Assembly (NCBI RefSeq): GCF_030127105.1
Contig: NZ_CP126163.1
Location: forward strand, 62,001 to 126,000
Source: Haloarcula pelagica
GTDB taxonomy: Archaea > Halobacteriota > Halobacteria > Halobacteriales > Haloarculaceae
DNA length: 64,000 nucleotides
Direction: 5' to 3'
Part shown: in pieces, positions 38,756 through 47,387 of the stretch
How the letters are laid out: the number at the start of each line of letters is the position of its first letter
Position numbering within the stretch: position 1 is the stretch's first letter
Made by a program: the position numbers and the translations under genes
Notes under the pieces: generated by a model
What the model saw: only the letters and a program-made list of their open reading frames with translations
Told to the model about the DNA's origin: nothing
The model's database searches: none

Positions 38756-39814
38756 ATGAGTTGGTCTCCATTCTGGGGGTTGGTAGAATACGGAGATCTG
38801 GAAGGATGGATTCCGTCTGCGTTCCAAGAGCTCGTTGGATGTGATTCTCGGCTAGAACCACATCTGATTGGGGCCATGGCGTACTGGCTCTGGGAGTATG
38901 ATGAATCTGCGCCAGCGAGATCCAAATCACCGGGTCGCCTCCTTTGGCAAAATAATGTCGATGAAGGCCTCAGCTACCAGTACACAGAAATGGCAGTATA
39001 TATGGGAGCGTACGCTTCGAAATATCCTGAGGTCATTCGTCCCACCGTTGACATGCTGTATCGAATGGGTGGCAACCCGCGGATTGAACCATCAGTGCCA
39101 GCGGTTGAAGCACTCGCCAAACTGGCTGCTGCTGATGTGGTTGATACAGAGTCGCTTGTATCGGAACTTGCTTTAGTACTTGACAGAGCTACCTCTCGAC
39201 GACAGTTGCTTGCGACGAATGGATTGATTATACTCAAGTTAACGGGTGATATTTCACTCAGTTCATTCGTCAACCGGTTCCGTCAGATGCTTGTCGTAGA
39301 TCCGAATCAGCGACAAGTCCACAGCCGGGGCACAGCATCGATACCGGATAGAATCACACGGGCACGGAGGGGGCATGCTGTTGAAGCGTTGGCGTTGATC
39401 GAAGCGACTGAATCAGTATCAATTTTCGACGAATCACAAGATATCGCATCCCTCATCAAACAACAAGAATGGGGTCAAATTGCTGCTCTTGCCATCGCTA
39501 CTGTCGTTTCTCCTGACATGGTCCCAGAGCCGGGATTAAACGGTGACGTGACTTTCACCTCTCTCGAACTTCTATCCGGGTCACTGGACAACCCGAGAGT
39601 TCACATCGAAGAACGCAAACCACACGGAGTATGGGAACCAGTCCGCGATGCGATTACTGAATATGCTGGCAATGGTAGCAGGGAATTCCGGGTCGCCGCA
39701 GCAGTGTTGTTTATGTTGATTTCCGTCCGTGACCCTGAGAAGGTCGATTTGGGTTCCGTTGTGACTGAGGTTGACAATATAAAGTCGATAATTGAACCGG
39801 AAACAAATATCTAA
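38756..39814 (+). CDS. Helical-repeat (HEAT-like) protein, 352 aa
   Basis: From ATG 38756 (MSWSPFWGLVEYGDLEGWIP). The chain is nearly all helical with repeated Leu/Ala patterns (VEALAKLAAADVVDTESLVSELALVLDRATSRRQLLATNGLIILKLTGDISL; GHAVEALALIEATESVSIFDESQDIASLI), similar to HEAT-type repeats. No enzyme motif. It lies directly before the second glycosylase-like gene and could scaffold a complex with it; inference from proximity only. Confidence 0.6.
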   Translation: MSWSPFWGLVEYGDLEGWIPSAFQELVGCDSRLEPHLIGAMAYWLWEYDESAPARSKSPGRLLWQNNVDEGLSYQYTEMAVYMGAYASKYPEVIRPTVDMLYRMGGNPRIEPSVPAVEALAKLAAADVVDTESLVSELALVLDRATSRRQLLATNGLIILKLTGDISLSSFVNRFRQMLVVDPNQRQVHSRGTASIPDRITRARRGHAVEALALIEATESVSIFDESQDIASLIKQQEWGQIAALAIATVVSPDMVPEPGLNGDVTFTSLELLSGSLDNPRVHIEERKPHGVWEPVRDAITEYAGNGSREFRVAAAVLFMLISVRDPEKVDLGSVVTEVDNIKSIIEPETNI

Positions 39815-39871
39815 ACACTCAGTACCTCACAAAGCGTCGCCAGAATTATACATGAGGACTTATGATGCTTC

Positions 39872-40915
39872 ATGTATAATCCCATTTGGATGGTAATAGA
39901 TTTTCATCAGACACTGTGGGAGAGTTGGAACTCTGATAATAGTCAACTCAATTGGACTGATTTCGATTTTGCTCAGATTGAGTCCCCGATAATCGAAGAC
40001 AAGTGGTTAGAGGATCAAGAGTGGATCCTCAAGGACCCGAACCAATTCTATTATCCACTGTTTGGGTTAGGTAACCTTGACAGCTCAGTAGCGTTCGTAG
40101 CTACCGGACCAGGCCACAACGTGACTGAACCTTGGAACGGCTGTGTGGATACGGCTAGGTATCGGGAGAGCCTTGCTGGACCATGCAAAAATAAGAGTCG
40201 ATGGGAAACATCGGATGACAGCCCTTACGAGTCCAATTTTAAAGAACAAAAGAATGAATGGGAAGCGCAACGGGGCCAAAGTAAATCGCTATACGAAAAT
40301 GTAGATCATGTTACCGATGGAGAACTGTGGGACGGGGAAATATACTATACTAACTTCATGAAAGATGGTGAGTTCATAAAGAATGGAGATAGTAAAATCG
40401 GAGTCACCGAATTGAAAAATAGACTGGATTCGAACACTGTAGATAAGTTACTATCTGATGATTTGAACCACAATCTCAAATCGGATCGCTGGACAAACGT
40501 AGGGATGCCAGATGATATCGAATCTGGGGCAGGTGAGTTCGCTGAAATAATAAGTCGGGAATTTTGGCTTCCTGTGCTCGGTGCAGAGCTATCGGCTGTC
40601 AATCCAGATGTGATTGTCCCTCTCGGCGAAAAGGCATGGGAAGCCGTATATGACCTATATGAACCCAAGTCAGACCTGAATGACATCAGTGAAGCTGCGT
40701 TACATAGATACACTACAGCCCATTTTGACGGGGAAATAATACCATCAGTTCATCTTTCAAGAGCAAATAACTATTGGATTTCAAAGAAAAACGAAATATA
40801 CAATAGACGTGTAAAATCGGATAGTGGTGAATCAAACGGAACTAATGTAGAAAAACATTTACAAATACTTAGTGATCAGATAAAATCTAGTCTGAGTGTT
40901 TCTGAAGGCGTGTGA
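39872..40915 (+). CDS. Uracil-DNA-glycosylase superfamily-like protein (type B of two)
   Basis: 347 residues, AT-rich codons. SSVAFVATGPGHNV resembles motif A of the glycosylase fold, GEIYYTNFMKDGEF resembles the YYTNLLKC segment of the protein at 36564, NPDVIVPLGEKAWEAVYDLYEP resembles PSAIVPFGGEKMVSEVYDLLGM, and EIIPSVHLSRANNYW matches LIPSYHFSENRFLN. So the two proteins are divergent members of one fold. It lacks the N-terminal Cys cluster and has a 70-residue insert (GPCKNKSRWETSDDSP to LYENV). Substrate unknown. Confidence 0.6.
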   Translation: MYNPIWMVIDFHQTLWESWNSDNSQLNWTDFDFAQIESPIIEDKWLEDQEWILKDPNQFYYPLFGLGNLDSSVAFVATGPGHNVTEPWNGCVDTARYRESLAGPCKNKSRWETSDDSPYESNFKEQKNEWEAQRGQSKSLYENVDHVTDGELWDGEIYYTNFMKDGEFIKNGDSKIGVTELKNRLDSNTVDKLLSDDLNHNLKSDRWTNVGMPDDIESGAGEFAEIISREFWLPVLGAELSAVNPDVIVPLGEKAWEAVYDLYEPKSDLNDISEAALHRYTTAHFDGEIIPSVHLSRANNYWISKKNEIYNRRVKSDSGESNGTNVEKHLQILSDQIKSSLSVSEGV

Positions 40916-41083
40916 GGTTTATTTTCTCTCAATGCATCGATTGTGATTTCACATACCCTGAACTTCGCTACGACCAGTGAGTGACTGCTGTGCTCATGAG
41001 GGCGTCATAGAAAGCGTCACACATGAGGACGCAGGGAATGGAAACTGTGACCAAGAGCTTCTGTCGACGAGTTCTCTAATGTC

Positions 41084-41567
41084 ATGGCTGCCGAGACACT
41101 GGCGCTGTTGGAGCCTCTTGAGTTCGCGTTTCTCTACGAATTCGATATGTTCGCCTCTCCGTGACAGGCTCCCCGCCGAAATCCGTGGTGGATGGTGGGT
41201 GACTCCGAGTTTGACATGCAGGAGTGGCACGACCACCTAGTGGTGCAGGCGGTCGTTCCGATTGCTCCGTACGACTCACGGAACACGAACGATCCGCTCG
41301 ATATCGACTACCGCGTTGAGGAACGGATCAAAGAGCACAGCGACATGGTACGTCTCTGGCAGAAACGGCTCGAAGAGACGTATTCGTACCGTTCAGAGGT
41401 TGAAACAGCGATCGGTGTCTGTAAGGACCTCAGCCTCGGGTCCCCAGGTCCGAGGCCGAGTGAGAGTCAAAACACACATCTTCCTCCCTCATTGTCTCCG
41501 CTTGACCGTTGGACTCGCTAATCACTATAGAGGAAAGGATAACGCTACCCCCACAGTCACGCTATGA
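41084..41567 (+). pseudogene. Decayed DDE transposase (IS5-like)
   Basis: MAAETLALLEPLEFAFLYEF is followed by a stop near 41160. Another frame gives DYRVEERIKEHSDMVRLWQKRLEETYSYRSEVETAIG then VCKDLSLGSPGPR, and after a frameshift near 41457 a third frame gives GRVRVKTHIFLPHCLRLTV then GLANHYRG. Together they resemble the N- and C-terminal parts of haloarchaeal IS5-type transposases, with the catalytic middle deleted. It is an old insertion between cargo blocks. Confidence 0.65.
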
Positions 41568-41779
41568 GAATCCTTCTGCCCCGCTGCCCACCCTTCATTT
41601 GAAGTTTTGTTGGTTAGAAAGCGGTGCCACGCCATGGACAACGAAGGAAGTCCTTCCATTAGAGCGAATGCCAGACTGACTATCAACTACAAGGGAGAGA
41701 CTTCCACACTAAATCGACGGCTGCATAGTACCAGAACGTCTGACAAAAATTGATACACTCAGGGCCGATCGGACCGAGT
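41568..41779. other. Short intergenic region
   Basis: About 210 bases between the decayed transposase and the SIMPL gene. Nothing recognised apart from a possible end of the old insertion element near 41570. Confidence 0.4.
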
Positions 41780-42394
41780 ATGCAATCGCCAACAGTGACC
41801 GTCGACGCCGTTGGCCGAGCTGGGGCAGTCCCGGACGTCGCGATCGTAGAAGCCTACGTAACCGGTCCAGGTGACACTGCAAGAGATGCGCGTGCCGTCG
41901 TCGAAGATCGAGCGGCCACGCTGCAGGAGTCGATCACCACAGTCGCACCCGAGCAGGTCACGACTGTCGAGATGCAGGTGCAAGATACGACCGATGCGTT
42001 CGACCCCGATACTGATGCGCCGTTCGAAGCGACCGAGCGGTTCCAGATCGAATGTGCGCCGGACCGCGCCGAGTCCGTTGTACTGGACGTGGCGAGCGGC
42101 GGCGGCCAGGTACAGACCGTCCAGTTTCAGCTCCGCGAGGCCACCCGGCGCAGCCTCCAAGCCGACGCCCTCGAAACAGCGATGGACCACGCTCGCGAGA
42201 AAGCCGAACGGATCGCAGCTGCCGAGGGCCTCACCGTGACAGCGATGGACGAGGCGACGACGAAAGACGTGAGCTCTGGGTTCGAGAGCATCGTTGACGA
42301 GGCACTGGCCTCGACTCCCGACACAGACGTCCATCCGGCGCCGGTGACTGTCGCTGAACGTGTCGAAGTCGTGTACGACTGCACCGAACGGTGA
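41780..42394 (+). CDS. SIMPL (DUF541) domain protein
   Basis: 204 residues from ATG 41780 (MQSPTVTVDAVGRAGAVPDV). The order VTVDAVGRAGAVPDVAIVEAYV, RDARAVVEDRAATLQESI, EQVTTVEMQVQD, then EATRRSLQADALETAMDHAREKAERIAAAEGLTV is the SIMPL/DUF541 pattern (A-x-A-x-DA--kA--lA---G). No signal peptide, unlike many bacterial members. Function of the family is poorly defined. A broken phosphatase gene follows after 9 bases. Confidence 0.85.
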   Translation: MQSPTVTVDAVGRAGAVPDVAIVEAYVTGPGDTARDARAVVEDRAATLQESITTVAPEQVTTVEMQVQDTTDAFDPDTDAPFEATERFQIECAPDRAESVVLDVASGGGQVQTVQFQLREATRRSLQADALETAMDHAREKAERIAAAEGLTVTAMDEATTKDVSSGFESIVDEALASTPDTDVHPAPVTVAERVEVVYDCTER

Positions 42395-42403
42395 GTTACC
42401 CCC

Positions 42404-42821
42404 ATGGACGGGGTTGCAGCTGAGTTGTTCGTCGGGGACGACCGAGGATGCCAGTGACGAGACGTTACTTCAGGAGCACAACATCGCGACCGTCGTCTCG
42501 TTGACACACGGGGAACCACGCAGTGGGTTTCTATCCGATGTGACGGTCGAAAGCGTCCCGATGATGGATGGGCCACAGAACGACCCTGAGACGTTTGCCG
42601 AGGCTGTGCGGATCGTCCTCACCCATCTCGACGCCGGCGACCGTGTTCTAGTTCACTGTTCGGCTGGTGCGTCCTGCAGTCCGGCAGTCGCTGCGACGGC
42701 GATTACCTGCCGCTCGGAGAAGACACTTGACGACTCGTTCACCCAGGTTCTCGAACGGCGGCCGGAAGCCGACCCCCACGATGCGTTGGCCCGCCACGCG
42801 GTCGCAGTCACGGAGGAGTGA
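42404..42821 (+). pseudogene. Dual-specificity phosphatase, frameshifted and active-site mutated
   Basis: Frame 1 from ATG 42404 reads MDGVAAELFVGDDRG, the usual start of haloarchaeal dual-specificity phosphatases, then stops. One base out of frame the protein continues: DASDETLLQEHNIATVVSLT, then VPMMDGPQND and VLVHCSAGASCSPAVAATAI. So there is a single-base shift near 42447. The P-loop, normally HCxAGxSRS, reads HCSAGASCS: the essential Arg codon CGC has become TGC (Cys). Both changes point to loss of function. Confidence 0.75.
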
Positions 42822-43027
42822 CCGGGCCCACACACTCTGTTGCATTCGTGGGACTCTCAAGCGCGTATCTGCAGTATTCCTCTGGGCAGCATCACGGACT
42901 CAGATGCAGGACTTTCCCAATCGCGCACGGTCTGGACGTGACCCTTTTTCTCGTCATCGACGTCGATTGAGGACGTCATCTCCTGTGACCACGTTAGATT
43001 TAATTGATTACCATCTGACCAGCAGAT
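42822..43027. other. Intergenic region
   Basis: About 205 bases. A TATA-like TTAGATTTAATTG (42991-43003) is the probable promoter of the membrane operon that starts at 43028. Nothing else seen. Confidence 0.4.
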
Positions 43028-43369
43028 ATGTGCTGGCCGGCAACCGGTTTGTGTCTGGCACTCTCGCTTCCGTTCGTGTTCGTGGTAATGATTGGTGGCT
43101 CCGCGCTAGCATTCCTTAACGCTGAAACCGAGAATTCTGAGGCCCGGAAGATCGCCCTCATCGGCGGCATCGGCATGCCCGTCATGACCGGGCTAGCAAT
43201 GATGAACCTTATTCCAGGCCCGTTTGAAGGGCCGTATCTTGGATTCACAATCTCGATTGGCTACATCGGACTTGTGCTGATGGGGCCACTCATGCTGGCA
43301 GGATTGCTGGTTGGATTCGGACTTCTCACGGCAGGGCTCACGAGAGAACTCATCGTAGAGTATGCTTGA
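43028..43369 (+). CDS. Small membrane protein, operon gene 1
   Basis: 113 residues with three hydrophobic segments (ALSLPFVFVVMIGGSALAFL, IGGIGMPVMTGLAMMNLI, SIGYIGLVLMGPLMLAGLLVGFGLL). No family recognised. Overlaps the next gene by 8 bases. The three genes to 44793 form a membrane-protein operon. Confidence 0.7.
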   Translation: MCWPATGLCLALSLPFVFVVMIGGSALAFLNAETENSEARKIALIGGIGMPVMTGLAMMNLIPGPFEGPYLGFTISIGYIGLVLMGPLMLAGLLVGFGLLTAGLTRELIVEYA

Positions 43370-44189
43370 TCCACTCATCACGCCCGGATTCATCCCGGTC
43401 GACTGGCTTCTCGATTACGAGCCATCATGGCTGGGACCGGCCATCATGCTTCTCGGAGCAGCATTACTCATACTCTCCTATCTCTTCTATCAAAAATCAC
43501 ATACGCTTCAACTGGGGGTTATCGTCGCGATTGCAACCGTTGCAGCGTTGCCCTGGGCGTGGCAGAATAGCCAACTCATCGTCATCTTGCTCTCGTTTAC
43601 CGGCAGCTGGTTTCAAGGAGTGGGGACTGTCCGTGGATATCTCAAGCTCAAACACTATGCTGGCAAACTAAAAGGCGGACTCACAGGGCTGCGGTCACGT
43701 CTTGGATCACAATCCGCCCAAGAGAGCACATCCACCGCCGCACGCTCGGGGAACAGTAGTCTGCTCGGGTCGATGCCCAAAAAAGCACTCTGGTGGCTTG
43801 TCTTCCAACTGCTTGGCTTACTTGCTGTCGTGACGAGTGTCTGGGTAGGTGTCGGACTGTCTACGATCGGCCCACTGACGATCCCAACACTCACCACAGA
43901 CATCGTCATCGTCTGGACGCTTCTCACGGCGTTCGGTGCCATTCTCGGCCTTGGATGGCGGTTTTGGAGCGTGCGCGGTGCATTCCCAGCGACATCTCTG
44001 GTTGGCGTTATCTGCATTGCTGCAGGGGCTGAGATTTACAACTTCCGTACGCTCGAAACCGAAATTGCCCTCTTTCTCGCTGCAAAGGGCGTCTATGTTC
44101 TTGGGTTCCTTGGTGCGGTTGCCCTTGTTATATTAGTGAACCAGTCCCCAGAAAGCTACACCGATCAGGAGGGGGTTAGCAGTGACTAA
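43362..44189 (+). CDS. Polytopic membrane protein, operon gene 2
   Basis: 275 residues, about seven hydrophobic segments with a central basic-Ser loop (GLRSRLGSQSAQESTSTAARSGN). Start MLDPLITPGFIPVDWLLDYE. No transporter motif seen. It is flanked by overlapping genes, so it is probably part of a membrane complex. Confidence 0.7.
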   Translation: MLDPLITPGFIPVDWLLDYEPSWLGPAIMLLGAALLILSYLFYQKSHTLQLGVIVAIATVAALPWAWQNSQLIVILLSFTGSWFQGVGTVRGYLKLKHYAGKLKGGLTGLRSRLGSQSAQESTSTAARSGNSSLLGSMPKKALWWLVFQLLGLLAVVTSVWVGVGLSTIGPLTIPTLTTDIVIVWTLLTAFGAILGLGWRFWSVRGAFPATSLVGVICIAAGAEIYNFRTLETEIALFLAAKGVYVLGFLGAVALVILVNQSPESYTDQEGVSSD

Positions 44190-44793
44190 ACTCATGTTCG
44201 TACAAGCAAGCCCACGACAGAGCCTCGTTGAGTGGGTGAATCGATTACGTGAGCTATTCTGGAACAGCCTCGCCGCTGACCAATCGTCCATTGATGCAGC
44301 GTGGCAGTGGTTGACGAAGCCTGCCCCACCGCCAACGGATATGAGTGATCCCGGGTTGTGGATATACGGCCTTCGACACGAGCCAGTTGCAATCGGGCTT
44401 GCAGTGATCGGACTCACTGCTGCGATTGGAACAACATTGAGCACGTGTCAGGAACTGCGTGCCGCTGCCGAGAAGGGGTATTTAGACGACGTTGATGGCG
44501 TGGAGTGGGTTCGGGTCGCTGCAACTGTGATGGGCGAGGTGGAACTACAGAGCGGACAGCGGTTGTTCAGTGTCATTATGGGACTTGGAGCACTGAGTGC
44601 TCTCGGTGGCTTACTTCAGTATTACTTCCTTGTGATCTCGCCAGGGCTTCGGGTCGCTTTCCGTGCCCTCCTGATCGATATCTTCGCGGGTCTTTTCGTG
44701 GTATTCCTGGTGGGTATACTACTGCTGCCCGTCGTTGGTGGCCCGACTGCGTACCTGTATACACTGTATCAGGCAGCGAAGGCACTCCAGTGA
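44182..44793 (+). CDS. Membrane protein, operon gene 3
   Basis: 203 residues from GTG 44182, with GGAGGGGG upstream. It has an amphipathic N-terminus (LVEWVNRLRELFWNSLAADQ) and three or four hydrophobic segments (VAIGLAVIGLTAAIGTTL, VIMGLGALSALGGLLQYYFLVI, LFVVFLVGILLLPVVGG). Overlaps gene 2 by 8 bases. Function unknown. Confidence 0.7.
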   Translation: MTKLMFVQASPRQSLVEWVNRLRELFWNSLAADQSSIDAAWQWLTKPAPPPTDMSDPGLWIYGLRHEPVAIGLAVIGLTAAIGTTLSTCQELRAAAEKGYLDDVDGVEWVRVAATVMGEVELQSGQRLFSVIMGLGALSALGGLLQYYFLVISPGLRVAFRALLIDIFAGLFVVFLVGILLLPVVGGPTAYLYTLYQAAKALQ

Positions 44794-45160
44794 CGGGATA
44801 GAATCGGGAACCCATATTCAAGATATGAGGTGACCAGGTTACGGGCCCCTATCTGCGCTCTTCGCTGGGAGGTGACAGCCGCCCAGCGGCAGCTGCGCGG
44901 TCAGCAGGTTCCACCCGTCCATCGGCCCCCATCCAGCTAACCGTTAGTCCCACACCCGCCACACGCCGTGCGCTCGGCCTCCCAGCCCAGCCCCGACGTC
45001 GTGCTCGAGGGCTATCTCGCGCTGGCGGTTGGCTGCACGACCGTCTCCGCGGTCGCCTGGATGTCGTAGTGAACGCCGGCGTCGACCGTTTAACCAACGA
45101 CGGCAATTCGCACCCGATTCTGTTGGTTAAGACCACATCGACAAGAGCCAGCCCATTCCA
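44794..45160. other. GC-rich intergenic region with repeats and TTAACCAAC dyad
   Basis: About 370 bases. The part 44879-45000 is similar to 15297-15423. A 27-base block at 45038-45064 matches 36502-36528 and ends a short frame (45001-45069, ...CTTVSAVAWMS). The dyad site 2 follows at 45090-45130. Confidence 0.6.
45090..45130. promoter_or_regulatory. TTAACCAAC-N-GTTGGTTAA dyad, site 2
   Basis: TTAACCAAC (45090-45098) and GTTGGTTAA (45122-45130), 23-base spacer, perfect 9-bp complementarity. Matches sites 1 and 3 in sequence and geometry. Confidence 0.65.
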
Positions 45161-45877
45161 TCAACTCCACCAAGCTCTCGCGATTCCGTACCCAACCCCA
45201 CAGATGAGCCCCACCAGATGTCCGATCACGTCGGTCCGCCCGGCCTCCACAACGCCACCGAATTGCAGCACTGTGATCACACCGACCCCGATCGGCAAGA
45301 GCAGTACCGCGGCCTGCCAGTACGCTCGAAGTGCTCGCGGATCGACAGTCCCGTACTTGCCGCCATGCAGTTCCAGGTCGCCCCAGTGACCGACCACCAG
45401 ATGGGCCCCGAGAAACCCAACGAACGCGAGCACACTCCCACTGGCGCCGAGCGTGTTCGTACCCGTCAGCGCAGTACTGATCGTCACCGAGCACAGCCCC
45501 GCCACGACGAAGATCGCCAGCACCTCACTGGTGTGCATGTGTTGTTCGCTCTCGCCGGCGAACAGCCAGAGGAACGCAGCATTCCCCGGCAGGTGCGTCA
45601 CGTTCGGCGGGAACGCATGCGAGATGACCGCCAGAAACAGCCCTGGCGAGAGCTGCGGGAACGACTCTGTTGTGAAGAGCCACAACGCCCGGTCAGTCTC
45701 CCAGCCCGTAGCGAGTGTGCCCAGTTGGATCAAGTACCACCCCACGATCACGGCGAGGATGACCTCTGTCCCCGGTCGGTCTTCGAAGGCAAGTCGTCGA
45801 CGAGCCACGCCAGCAAGCAACGCCCATCGCGACAGGTCGGCGTCGAACGCCGGCGGGCCCCACTCACACCCAGCCAT
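45161..45877 (-). CDS. Rhomboid-family intramembrane serine protease
   Basis: 238 residues from ATG 45877 (MAGCEWGPPAFDADLSRWAL). Six or so hydrophobic segments. The rhomboid signatures are present: HLPGN (H95..N99), GASGS with nucleophile S146, and the catalytic H220 in DVIGHLVGL. Rhomboids cut transmembrane substrates inside the membrane. It overlaps the upstream winged-helix gene by 14 bases, suggesting control by it. Confidence 0.85.
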   Translation of the reverse strand: MAGCEWGPPAFDADLSRWALLAGVARRRLAFEDRPGTEVILAVIVGWYLIQLGTLATGWETDRALWLFTTESFPQLSPGLFLAVISHAFPPNVTHLPGNAAFLWLFAGESEQHMHTSEVLAIFVVAGLCSVTISTALTGTNTLGASGSVLAFVGFLGAHLVVGHWGDLELHGGKYGTVDPRALRAYWQAAVLLLPIGVGVITVLQFGGVVEAGRTDVIGHLVGLICGVGYGIARAWWS

Positions 45878-46184
45878 CCGGCAGCACCTCACTCTCTGTC
45901 TGGACGAATGCAAGGACGGCCTGGATCTCGTCGAACCGCGGACCCTGACTGATCGTCCCCGCGTCACGGTCCCAGTCGATATAGTCGGCCTCGGCCAGGA
46001 TTGGCAAGTGGATGTGTACCCACTCGGTCTGGCTGATCGCCTCCACCGATGTCTCTGTGGCGAGCGCCTCCGTGAGCTGTGTCGTCGCCATCTGTTCCTG
46101 GGTTGACAGTGCGGTCAGGAGTCGGCGCCGTGCCCGAGCTCGCAAGCTCTCGAACAGCGTCGGCCACGTATGCTGGTCCGTCAT
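45864..46184 (-). CDS. Winged-helix protein (DUF7344-like)
   Basis: 106 residues from ATG 46184 (MTDQHTWPTLFESLRARARR). RRLLTALSTQEQMATTQLTEALATETSVEAISQTEWVHIHLPILAEADYIDWDRDAGTISQGPRFDEI is typical of the haloarchaeal winged-helix DUF7344 family (hv-LP-La-ag-idwd). Probably a regulator of the overlapping rhomboid gene. Confidence 0.8.
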   Translation of the reverse strand: MTDQHTWPTLFESLRARARRRLLTALSTQEQMATTQLTEALATETSVEAISQTEWVHIHLPILAEADYIDWDRDAGTISQGPRFDEIQAVLAFVQTESEVLPDGWV

Positions 46185-46320
46185 ACACAGACTGGACAAG
46201 AGCTGGGTGTAAAAGCCGGAAACACCGTTTAGAGGGGCCAATAGGGGGATTGAAAGTCATCAACACCCACCTTGCTGGCCGTCAACCCCCTTTATTCACC
46301 TGCCTACTCTACACGATGGC

Positions 46321-46884
46321 ATGGCCCAGGTGCCCGCCGACTTCGCCGAGGAGTTCGCGGCGAAAGGCGAGACCTTCTTCGCGATAGCTGAACTCCTCTA
46401 TGCGAACCCGGATCGCCAGTACACCCAAGGTGAACTCGCCGACCGGTTCGACTGCTCAAGGACGACCATTAGCAACCACACCAGCGCGATGAGCGAGTGG
46501 CTCGAACGTCGTGAGGACCAGACGACGTTTGCGTGGGATCCCGCTGCGCACAATCCGGCAGCAACCGAGGGCGTAACGGCAGTGAGACAGTTCTACAGCG
46601 ACCTCTGGAAACTGCTCAAGAAACACTCGAACACGGCGCCGGGCACGTTCGCGATCATGGGTGCAGTGATGTTCCTCGCTGGGGTGGTGTTGTTCGGCTT
46701 CTACGTTGGATTTTCGTTGAGCATCACCGCGGACTCGGGGATTCCACTCGCTGTCTATCTCGTAATTTCCTTTGGCTCGTTCGTTACCGGCGTCATCGTT
46801 ACATTTCTCTCGCCGTTCCAGGCCTGGATCAACGGACTGCTCTGGCCACGACTGCCTGAGAATCCGTTCGGAAAGAACGAGTAA
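46321..46884 (+). CDS. HTH protein with two C-terminal TM helices
   Basis: 187 residues. AELLYANPDRQYTQGELADRFDCSRTTISNHTSAMSEWLERR is a helix-turn-helix (recognition SRTTISNHTSAM). The C-terminus has two transmembrane segments (FAIMGAVMFLAGVVLFGFYVGFSL and LAVYLVISFGSFVTGVIVTFL). Membrane-tethered transcription factors of this kind are common in haloarchaea; a membrane rhomboid next door could release it, an untested idea. Confidence 0.8.
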   Translation: MAQVPADFAEEFAAKGETFFAIAELLYANPDRQYTQGELADRFDCSRTTISNHTSAMSEWLERREDQTTFAWDPAAHNPAATEGVTAVRQFYSDLWKLLKKHSNTAPGTFAIMGAVMFLAGVVLFGFYVGFSLSITADSGIPLAVYLVISFGSFVTGVIVTFLSPFQAWINGLLWPRLPENPFGKNE

Positions 46885-46940
46885 GAGCTACTTCTACTCG
46901 TGGTAGCCTGTGACTCATCAATAGCGAGCCCGTGGAAAGC

Positions 46941-47387
46941 TCAATTCTCCCAAAGCGATTTGATACGTCCCTCGATAGCATCAAGCACAGTAGAATAGAC
47001 GTCCAGCGGATGGCGCGATGACAGTGACAAATCGGTAGCCTCTACTGCAGTTGGTGGTTGGTGGAAGTGCAGTCGTGCATTGTGTGGATTGGGATGACGA
47101 TCCCAGCGACACTCCCATCGGCTATTATCCTGATTCGTTTCGATGTAGTGGAATGAAAAATCCCCCGTCGTGAACCAGCGAATATCGATTCGAGCAGCTA
47201 CGACGGTCTCGGGATACTGTCCTGCGTCAAGTAGGGCGTGAAGGAGGCGAGGTTCATAGGTGTCCGGATCGAATTCCGTCTCCATAATGAGTGTCTCAGT
47301 TCGAAGGTGCCGGTCTAGGAGCTGTAGCGTCTGTCGGTCGGGTGGACCTGGCGACCCTGCATTCGAATCTGCTGGGTCTGGCTCCAT
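46941..47387 (-). CDS. TumE-like (DUF6516-type) putative toxin, copy 2
   Basis: 148 residues. VVAARIDIRWFTTGDFSFHYIETNQDNSRWECRWDRHPNPHNARLHFHQPPTAVEATDLSLSSRHPLDVYSTVLDAIE aligns with the protein at 16662 (DRHPNPH and HFHPP shared). The start follows directly, without gap, the stop of the winged-helix gene. Confidence 0.75.
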   Translation of the reverse strand: MEPDPADSNAGSPGPPDRQTLQLLDRHLRTETLIMETEFDPDTYEPRLLHALLDAGQYPETVVAARIDIRWFTTGDFSFHYIETNQDNSRWECRWDRHPNPHNARLHFHQPPTAVEATDLSLSSRHPLDVYSTVLDAIEGRIKSLWEN

